From NCBI GenBank assembly GCA_045660065.1, contig JAZRDC010000064.1, positions 1-9,424 on the forward strand: 9,424 nt of DNA, in the 5' to 3' direction. Under the pieces are notes generated by a model. The model had not been told where the DNA came from and made no database searches. It saw only the letters and a list, made by a program, of their open reading frames with translations. Shown one piece after another: positions 1 through 5,479 of the stretch (positions within the stretch are counted from its first letter, which is position 1; each line of letters begins with the position of its first letter). This stretch comes from RGIG2094 sp045660065 (lineage in GTDB: Bacteria; Bacillota; Clostridia; RGIG6154). The position numbers and the translations under genes were made by a program.

Positions 1-1
1 C

Positions 2-991
2 GGTCTTGATTTAGTTGGTGAATTTTCACACTACAACAAACAAGAAGGCACACTTCTTGGTGCGGCTGCAGAGCTTGTTAAATCAGGCGATGTAAAAGCG
101 GCACTTGGTGTTGATATGAATGGTGCTACAAGAAGAGCGGCAGCTCTTTCAGGTGTGGACTTCTTAAAACCAACCTACGGCACAGTTTCACGTTATGGCG
201 TGATTTCTTGTGCGGCATCAGGCGAACAGCTTGGTGTGTATGCAAAAGGCGCTGAAAATGTTGCCGAAATTATGTCAGTTATCGCAGGCCACGATGATAA
301 AGACGGAACAAGCCTTCCTGAAGCAAACTATGAATATAGCGTTGATGAAAAAATCGAAGGCAAAAAAGTTTGCATTGTAAAAGAACTTTTAGAAAAAGCA
401 GACGATGAAACAAAGAAAAAAGTTATGGCTTTTGCAGACTCTTTGAAAGCAAAAGGTGTTGAAGTTGTTGAAATCAGTTGCGATTTGTTTGAAATCGCAA
501 ACACTGCTTGGCAGATTTTAATGTGCGCTGAAACCTGTAACAACGTTTCTCGTTACGACGGTGTAAAATACGGTCATCGTGCAAAAGAATACAAAAATAT
601 TGACGAACTTTATGTAAATTCAAGAACTGAAGGTTTTAACTTCCTTACAAAAGCAGTTATCCTTTACGGTTCAGATGTTTTGTCAAAAAACAGATATAAA
701 GATTGCTTTGATAAATCACTTCGTGTAAGAAGAGTTGTTGCTGAAGGTATGGCAAAACTTTTTGAAGAGTATGATGCAGTTTTAACTCCTGCAACATCAA
801 AGGCTTCTTATGAAGCATATGACATCAAAGATGCTTTCGGCAAAGTTTTTGAAGAAAGCGTGTTTACAGCGGCGGCTAACCTTATCGGTGTTCCTGCACT
901 TTCAACTTGTGGCGTTGAACTTACAGGTAAGGCGTTTTCAGAAAGCACACTTTTAAGTTTAGCAAATGCAGTAGAAAAGGAGGGCAAATAA
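2..991 (+). CDS. gatA: GatA-like amidotransferase subunit A, partial (5' end outside window), amidase residues lost
   Basis: Subunit A of the Asp-tRNA(Asn)/Glu-tRNA(Gln) amidotransferase normally hydrolyses glutamine and passes ammonia to GatB. The frame is open from base 2 to the TAA at 989-991 (329 residues visible; roughly the first 135 are upstream). Seen: typical GatA segments such as KPTYGTVSRYG (visible residues 52-62), IAGHDDKDGTS, SRYDGVKYGH, SRTEGF and the FEEYDAVLTPAT stretch, so family membership is secure. Odd: the amidase signature GSDTGGSIR reads GVDMNGATR (residues 36-44), putting Ala where the nucleophilic Ser should be (codon 125-127). The upstream GGSSGGS loop reads GTLLGAA, putting Leu at the cis-Ser position (codon 53-55). 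The C-terminal GRPIGLQFIG-type loop is shortened by about ten residues. Codon use matches its neighbours and no stop interrupts the frame, so I infer a maintained protein without glutaminase activity rather than a decaying gene. It is followed by gatB one base after its stop. The catalytic Lys region lies outside the window. Confidence 0.9.
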   Translation, partial: GLDLVGEFSHYNKQEGTLLGAAAELVKSGDVKAALGVDMNGATRRAAALSGVDFLKPTYGTVSRYGVISCAASGEQLGVYAKGAENVAEIMSVIAGHDDKDGTSLPEANYEYSVDEKIEGKKVCIVKELLEKADDETKKKVMAFADSLKAKGVEVVEISCDLFEIANTAWQILMCAETCNNVSRYDGVKYGHRAKEYKNIDELYVNSRTEGFNFLTKAVILYGSDVLSKNRYKDCFDKSLRVRRVVAEGMAKLFEEYDAVLTPATSKASYEAYDIKDAFGKVFEESVFTAAANLIGVPALSTCGVELTGKAFSESTLLSLANAVEKEGK

Positions 992-992
992 T

Positions 993-2411
993 ATGAATTA
1001 CGAATTGGTTATCGGTCTTGAAACACACGTTGAACTTGACACTAATTCAAAAATCTTCTGTTCTTGCGGAGGACACTCTTCAGCAAATGAACCTAACGAT
1101 TGTGTTTGTCCTGCTTGCAGCGGTATGCCTGGTATGCTCCCTGTTATGAATAAAAGAGTTGTGGAGCTCGCAGCAACTGCAGGTCTTATGCTTAACTGCG
1201 AAATTAACAAATATACAACTTTTGATAAGAAAAACTACTACTATCCTGACCTTCCTTGTGCATATCAGATTACTCAGATTAATCATCCTATCTGCACAAA
1301 CGGTGTTGTTACTTTAAAAACATCTGGAGGAGCAAGAGATATCAGAATCAAACAGATTCATATGGAAGAAGATGCAGGTAAACTTGTTCACAGCGGTAAT
1401 TCTTCATATGTAGACTTTAACCGTACAAGCGTACCTCTTATCGAAATTGTTACTCAGCCTGATTTCAGAAGTGCTGAAGAAGTTGTAACTTATCTTAATA
1501 AGTTAAAATCAATGTTCCGTTCAGGCGGAATTTCAGAATGTGAAGAAGGCGCAATGCGTTGCGACGTTAACATTTCTGTTCGTCCTGAAGGAAGTCAGGA
1601 GTTCGGCGTTCGTACCGAAATTAAAAATATGAGCTCATTTGAAGCTATTGAAAAAGCAATCAAATACGAATCACAGAGACATATTGATGCTATTGAATAT
1701 GAAATTGAAGAACTTGTTCAGGAAACAAGAAGATTTGACGATGCAAGCGGAAAAACCTTTGCTATGAGAAACAAAGAAACAGAAGCGGACTATCGTTATT
1801 TCCCTGATGCAAACCTTATGCCAATCGTAATTGACGATGAATGGCTTGAACAGATTAAGGCAAACAAACCTGTTGCGGTTGACGAAAAAGCAGACGATTA
1901 CCGTGCTGCGGGAATTTCTGAAAAAGAAATTGATATGCTTATTTCAAACAATAAGTTAAGCGGTCTTTTGGACGAAACAATCAAAATGGGTTGCAACGCT
2001 AAAGACGCTGCAGGTTGGATTTTGACAGACTGTGCAGGTATTTTAAGAAAAGACGGCAAAACATTAAATGAACTTAATGTTACTGCAGAAAAACTTTCAA
2101 CTATCATCAAAATGGTAGATAGTGGCGATATCAACAGAAACGCAGGTAAGAAAATTTTAATCGCAGTTGTTGAAAGCGATGTTGATCCTGCTCAATTCTG
2201 TAAAGAAAACGGTCTTGACAAGAAGTTTGATGCATCTGCTATTGAATCTGTTATTGACAAAGTAATTGCAGAAAATGAGCAGGCAGTTGCCGACTATAGA
2301 GGCGGTAAAGTTAAGGCTCTTCAGGCACTCTTTGGTGCGTGTATGAAAGAACTTAAAGGCGCAGGCGACCCTGCAGTTATTAAAGAACTTTTAGAAAACA
2401 AAATGAAATAA
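993..2411 (+). CDS. gatB: Aspartyl/glutamyl-tRNA amidotransferase subunit B
   Basis: GatB phosphorylates the side-chain carboxylate of Glu-tRNA(Gln) or Asp-tRNA(Asn) with ATP and amidates it with ammonia delivered by GatA. The 472 residues match the family's usual length of about 475. Seen in order: VIGLETH near the N-terminus with E10 and H12; zinc cysteines C23, C25, C39 and C42 (CSC and CPAC); FDKKNYYYPDLP (77-88); HMEEDAGKL (E125/E126); NRTSVPLIEIV (143-153); EEGAMRCDVNIS (184-195); RTEIKN (207-212); DYRYFPDANL; and a helical/YqeY-like tail with DYRGGK. The known Mg/ATP residues all appear present. The start follows an AAAAGGAGGG site (975-984) with 8 bases of spacing, one base after the gatA stop, so the two are translationally close and probably co-transcribed. 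Nothing suggests lost function, in contrast to GatA. Charged-tRNA specificity (Gln, Asn or both) cannot be read from the sequence. Confidence 0.97.
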   Translation: MNYELVIGLETHVELDTNSKIFCSCGGHSSANEPNDCVCPACSGMPGMLPVMNKRVVELAATAGLMLNCEINKYTTFDKKNYYYPDLPCAYQITQINHPICTNGVVTLKTSGGARDIRIKQIHMEEDAGKLVHSGNSSYVDFNRTSVPLIEIVTQPDFRSAEEVVTYLNKLKSMFRSGGISECEEGAMRCDVNISVRPEGSQEFGVRTEIKNMSSFEAIEKAIKYESQRHIDAIEYEIEELVQETRRFDDASGKTFAMRNKETEADYRYFPDANLMPIVIDDEWLEQIKANKPVAVDEKADDYRAAGISEKEIDMLISNNKLSGLLDETIKMGCNAKDAAGWILTDCAGILRKDGKTLNELNVTAEKLSTIIKMVDSGDINRNAGKKILIAVVESDVDPAQFCKENGLDKKFDASAIESVIDKVIAENEQAVADYRGGKVKALQALFGACMKELKGAGDPAVIKELLENKMK

Positions 2412-2418
2412 TCATCAG

Positions 2419-2446
2419 GCGGGAGCAATTTAAAAGTTGCTCTCGC
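2419..2446 (+). other. Intercistronic stem-loop between gatB and the AlaX gene
   Basis: GCGGGAGCAA (2419-2428) pairs with TTGCTCTCGC (2437-2446), ten pairs including one G-T, with an AT-rich loop. Only a weak TATGTTATA follows rather than a T run, so it is a poor intrinsic terminator. It may act as a partial terminator or as a 3' stabiliser or processing site that separates gatB from alaX expression. The AlaX gene starts 20 bases downstream with its own ribosome site. Confidence 0.6.
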
Positions 2447-2465
2447 TATGTTATAGGAGAATTTT

Positions 2466-3623
2466 ATGACAGAAAGATTGTATGAACTGGATTCATATTT
2501 AGCCGAATTTCAGGCAAAAGTTTTGTCTTGCGAAAAAAAGGACGATGTTTATCAGATTGTTTTGGATAAAACTGCATTTTTCCCTGAAGGGGGCGGTCAG
2601 CCTGCTGACAAAGGAATAATTAACGATATAGAAGTTTTAGATGTTCAGATAAATGACGGAATTGTTGTTCACACAACAAAAGAACCGTTGGAAGAAGGAA
2701 CTGACATAGATGGTAAAATTGACTTTGAATTAAGATTTTCGAGAATGCAGGCACACGCAGGAGAACATATTGTAGCAGGAACAATTCATTCATTGTTCGG
2801 TTATTCAAACATCGGATTTCATCTGACAGATGAATTGGTAACTGCCGATTTCAGCGGAGCATTAACACAAGCCGATATTGAAAATATTGAAATTCTTGCC
2901 AACAAGGCAGTTTTTAAGAATGCAGATATTTCAGTTTCTTATCCAAGCGAAGACGAACTTTCAAAAATAAGTTACAGAAGCAAAATCGACCCTAAAGAGG
3001 ATTTGAGAATTGTTACAATTGACGGGATTGATTGCTGTGCCTGTTGCGCACCGCACCCTGCTAAAACAGGCGAGGTAGGGGTGATAAAAATTTTGGATTT
3101 TTACCCTTGCAAACACGGCACAAGAATTGAAATGGTGGCAGGTTTAAATGGGGTTAAAGACTACGCATTTTTAAACTCATCAAACAAAAAAATGATGAAA
3201 ATGCTGTCTGCTCCAAGACTTATGGTGCTCGAAAATGTTGAAAAACAGGCAGAAATTATAGCAAATCTTAAGGCAGAAAATCAGAAACTTTCCCAAAGAC
3301 TTGCATTGAGTGAACTAAAACCTGAACTTGCAGGGGTCGTGAGTTGTGCATTTTCTCAAAATCTTTCTTATGATGATTTGAGATTTTGCGCAAACAACTT
3401 AACTGAAAAGGGAACTGAAATCTGCGCACTTTTTTCAAAAAATGAAGAAGACAGTTTTATTTATGTGGTAAGCAGTAAAGAGAAAGATACTCGCCCGATT
3501 GTTCAGGCATTAAACAGCAATTTCAGCGGAAAAGGCGGTGGAAAGCCTGATTACGCTCAGGGAAAAATTTCTGCTTCGGATATAAATGAGGTAAAAAAAG
3601 TTTTAGAGAGTTACGCCGGATGA
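2466..3623 (+). CDS. Alanyl-tRNA editing protein (AlaX type with C-terminal DHHA1-like domain)
   Basis: This is probably a free-standing editing enzyme that hydrolyses mischarged alanyl-tRNA synthetase products such as Ser-tRNA(Ala) or Gly-tRNA(Ala) in the cytoplasm. The 385 residues fit the long AlaX class. Seen: TAFFPEGGGQPADKG (36-50), the family N-terminal signature; MQAHAGEH (94-101), giving the first half of the zinc/editing site, H97 and H101; CCAPH (193-197), giving Cys193 and His197 as the second half; TGEVG (201-205); a coiled stretch near 255-285; and a DHHA1-like end with GKGGGKPDYAQG (355-366). All metal ligands are present, so it should be active. The start follows AGGAGA (2455-2460) with 5 bases of spacing. 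It lacks the aminoacylation domain of AlaRS, so it is not alaS. Its position after gatB puts two tRNA charging-fidelity functions in one transcription unit. The substrate is inferred from the family. Confidence 0.92.
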   Translation: MTERLYELDSYLAEFQAKVLSCEKKDDVYQIVLDKTAFFPEGGGQPADKGIINDIEVLDVQINDGIVVHTTKEPLEEGTDIDGKIDFELRFSRMQAHAGEHIVAGTIHSLFGYSNIGFHLTDELVTADFSGALTQADIENIEILANKAVFKNADISVSYPSEDELSKISYRSKIDPKEDLRIVTIDGIDCCACCAPHPAKTGEVGVIKILDFYPCKHGTRIEMVAGLNGVKDYAFLNSSNKKMMKMLSAPRLMVLENVEKQAEIIANLKAENQKLSQRLALSELKPELAGVVSCAFSQNLSYDDLRFCANNLTEKGTEICALFSKNEEDSFIYVVSSKEKDTRPIVQALNSNFSGKGGGKPDYAQGKISASDINEVKKVLESYAG

Positions 3624-3637
3624 TGGAGGAATTTAAT

Positions 3638-4924
3638 ATGAAACAAATAACTGCAATAATGGTAGGCGCAGGCGACAGAGCCGATGTTTACGCAAATGTT
3701 GCAATTACCGATCCTGAAAAATTGAAAGTTGTGGGTATCGTAGACCCAAATCCTGTAAGAAATAAATTAATGCAGGAAAAGTATGGCGTTTGCGATGAAA
3801 ATTGTTTCTCTTGTGTAGAAGATTTTGTAAAAAGAGAAAAGTTTGCAGATTGCGTAATTAACGGTACTATGGATCAGGATCATATAAAGACCTCAATTCC
3901 TGTTTTAGAAAAAGGGTACGACCTTTTGCTTGAAAAACCTTTTGCGGTAAGTGAGCAGGAAGTAAAGGATTTGTGCGATGTTGCCGATAAATACGGAAAC
4001 AAAGTAGTTATCTGTCACGTTTTGAGATACACCGAATTTTACAAGTCAATTAAAAATCACATTTTAAATGGCGATATCGGTGATATTATTTCAATTGAAC
4101 AGTGTGAGCATGTAAACTATCATCATATGGCGGTGTCTTATGTAAGAGGTAAGTGGCGTTCTGAAAAGGTTTGTTTTGCGCCCATGCTTCTTGCTAAAAG
4201 TTGCCATGATATTGACATTATGATGTGGATGATGCAGCCTACACAGCCAAAATCTGTTGTAAGTTTTGGCTCGGATTTTCAGTTTGGCAAAGAAAGAAAG
4301 CCTGAAATGGCAGGTACAAGATGTATGACAGACTGCAAAATGAAAGATATCTGTAACTTTGATGCAGAAGCAAATTATCTTATGAACCCAAGATGGGAGC
4401 AGTATGCATGGAACTATCTTGAGGGCAAATGTGAAATAAATGCAGAAAATATGGAAAAATCCTTAAAAACCGACAATCCTTATGGAAAATGCGTATGGGA
4501 TTTTGAAAGAGACGGAAATGTTGACCATCAGAATGTTATAATAAACTTTGAAAACGGAGCAATAGGAACATTTACTATGACTGGCGGTGCCGCAAAATCC
4601 GAAAGAAATATACATATTGTAGGAACAAAAGGCGAAATTAAAGGAACATTTGAGGATTCTAAATATGTGGTCCGTAAAATGGCACCAAAGGAAGAAACTC
4701 CATATACAGAAGAAGTTTATGATCTTAATGTAGTTGGCGATAAAACAGGTGAAAAAGGTGCTCACGGTGGCGGCGATGTAAATCTTATGACAGATTTCCT
4801 TGAATTTTTAAACGGTGCTGAGCCAACAGTTTCCTGCACACTGTTGTCAGACTCCACAACAAGCCATCTTGTGGTATTTAAAGCAGAAAAGTCGAGAAAG
4901 AACGGGACAATCGAGCAAATGTAA
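3638..4924 (+). CDS. Gfo/Idh/MocA family NAD(P)-dependent oxidoreductase
   Basis: A sugar or cyclitol dehydrogenase-like enzyme; the substrate is unknown. Seen over 428 residues: an N-terminal Rossmann fold with VGAGDRADVYA (9-19), VVGIVDPNP (31-39), the conserved LLLEKP (96-101, with catalytic Lys100), HVLRYTEFY (127-135), and a C-terminal alpha/beta domain with CHDIDIMMW (189-197) containing the usual catalytic His region. A Cys cluster at 229, 233 and 239 (CMTDCKMKDIC) occurs in the insert before a region rich in Trp and Tyr. A comparable RC-x-DC-type cluster occurs in some relatives and may bind a metal, but this is not shown here. I chose the ATG at 3638 because TGGAGGA (3624-3630) lies 7 bases before it. 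ATGs at 3620 and 3623 overlap or touch the AlaX stop (TGA, 3621-3623) and lie upstream of or inside that site. It is the last gene of the forward unit and has no obvious functional tie to tRNA. Confidence 0.9.
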   Translation: MKQITAIMVGAGDRADVYANVAITDPEKLKVVGIVDPNPVRNKLMQEKYGVCDENCFSCVEDFVKREKFADCVINGTMDQDHIKTSIPVLEKGYDLLLEKPFAVSEQEVKDLCDVADKYGNKVVICHVLRYTEFYKSIKNHILNGDIGDIISIEQCEHVNYHHMAVSYVRGKWRSEKVCFAPMLLAKSCHDIDIMMWMMQPTQPKSVVSFGSDFQFGKERKPEMAGTRCMTDCKMKDICNFDAEANYLMNPRWEQYAWNYLEGKCEINAENMEKSLKTDNPYGKCVWDFERDGNVDHQNVIINFENGAIGTFTMTGGAAKSERNIHIVGTKGEIKGTFEDSKYVVRKMAPKEETPYTEEVYDLNVVGDKTGEKGAHGGGDVNLMTDFLEFLNGAEPTVSCTLLSDSTTSHLVVFKAEKSRKNGTIEQM

Positions 4925-4928
4925 GATA

Positions 4929-4962
4929 AGAAAAATAGCGGTTATTAAACCGCTATTTTTCT
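4929..4962. terminator. Bidirectional intrinsic terminator between convergent genes
   Basis: A perfect 15-bp inverted repeat (4929-4943 with 4948-4962) surrounds an ATTA loop. The GC core AGCGGTT is flanked by A5 on the left and T5 on the right, so it can terminate transcription from either side. It starts 5 bases after the oxidoreductase stop and overlaps the last codons and the stop of tadA on the other strand. Confidence 0.93.
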
Positions 4963-5408
4963 CTTAACTCTTTAAAAAATTTGTTTAGTATGTTTTTACA
5001 GTCCTGTTCAAGTATGCCTTGCTCTACTTCAAAGGTATGATTTAAAATGTTGGCTTTGCTTAAATCACAATATCCTCCGCAGGTACCACTCTTTTCGTCT
5101 GCTGCACCAAATACAACCCTTGGAATTCTTGCGTTTATAATTGCGCCCGTGCACATAGGGCAGGGCTCCAATGTTACATAAAGAGTGCAGTCGGAAAGTC
5201 GCCAGTTGTTTAATTTTTTGCAGGCTTTTTCAATGGCAATCATTTCAGCGTGGGCAGTTGCCATATTGTTTTTTTCTCGCTTGTTATAGCCTCTTGCTAT
5301 GATTCTGTCGTCCTTTACGATAACTGCACCAATTGGTATTTCAGCAATATCATATGCTTTCTCAGCCTCTTTCAAGGCTTTTTTCATAAATAAAATATCT
5401 TTTTCCAT
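4953..5408 (-). CDS. tadA: tRNA-specific adenosine-34 deaminase
   Basis: TadA deaminates A34 to inosine in tRNA(Arg) with anticodon ACG, so one tRNA can read several CGN codons. Seen over 151 residues: IPIGAVIVKD (24-33), the zinc-site HAE (53-55, with proton-shuttling Glu55), PCPMC (82-86, with Cys83 and Cys86), ARIPRVVFGA (93-102) and SGTCGGYCDL (107-116), all typical of TadA; the length is normal. I chose the ATG at 5408 because family members begin with a short stretch before the FM-x-x-AL-x-EA helix. The longer open frame up to 5462 runs through the rny terminator and the tadA promoter, so its first 18 codons are unlikely to be translated. No Shine-Dalgarno site precedes 5408, and the promoter -10 box ends only 6 bases before it, so the mRNA is probably leaderless. 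The stop (TAG, 4953-4955) lies inside the shared terminator. Confidence 0.93.
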   Translation of the reverse strand: MEKDILFMKKALKEAEKAYDIAEIPIGAVIVKDDRIIARGYNKREKNNMATAHAEMIAIEKACKKLNNWRLSDCTLYVTLEPCPMCTGAIINARIPRVVFGAADEKSGTCGGYCDLSKANILNHTFEVEQGILEQDCKNILNKFFKELREK

Positions 5409-5414
5409 AGATTT

Positions 5415-5443
5415 ATTATAAAAAATAAATAAGGTTTTGTCAA
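5415..5443 (-). promoter_or_regulatory. Consensus sigma-A promoter of tadA
   Basis: On the minus strand TTGACA (5443-5438), a 17-base spacer and TATAAT (5420-5415) match the consensus exactly in both boxes. The expected start of transcription falls at about 5406-5409, on or next to the tadA ATG at 5408. It sits directly after the T run of the rny terminator. Confidence 0.88.
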
Positions 5444-5444
5444 C

Positions 5445-5474
5445 AAAAAAAGAGAACTGCATTGCAGTTCTCTT
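5445..5474 (-). terminator. Intrinsic terminator of rny
   Basis: AAGAGAACTGC-type arms (5464-5474 with 5450-5460; 11 bp, ATT-type 3-base loop) are followed on the minus strand by six T residues (5450-5445). The hairpin starts 5 bases after the rny stop codon. The T run ends one base before the -35 box of the tadA promoter. Confidence 0.93.
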
Positions 5475-5479
5475 AAAAA

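Noticed and set aside
116..118. ATG at 116 as the gatA start
   Set aside because: The frame is open upstream to base 2 with GatA-like sequence, and a start here would cut through the amidase signature.
328..543. Minus-strand open frame inside gatA, and similar ones inside gatB, the oxidoreductase, rny and dnaC
   Set aside because: They are shadows of conserved genes, with no ribosome site and Ser/Phe/Leu/Ile-rich translations typical of antisense reading.
2..991. gatA as a pseudogene or frameshifted gene
   Set aside because: The frame is open throughout, spacing to gatB and codon use are normal, and the conserved segments are evenly kept. Only glutaminase residues are changed.
3620..3637. 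Upstream ATGs (3620, 3623) as the oxidoreductase start
   Set aside because: The good ribosome site TGGAGGA lies after them and is correctly spaced for 3638, where the Rossmann fold begins.
5409..5462. N-terminal extension of tadA
   Set aside because: It runs through the rny terminator and tadA's own promoter, and family members do not have it.
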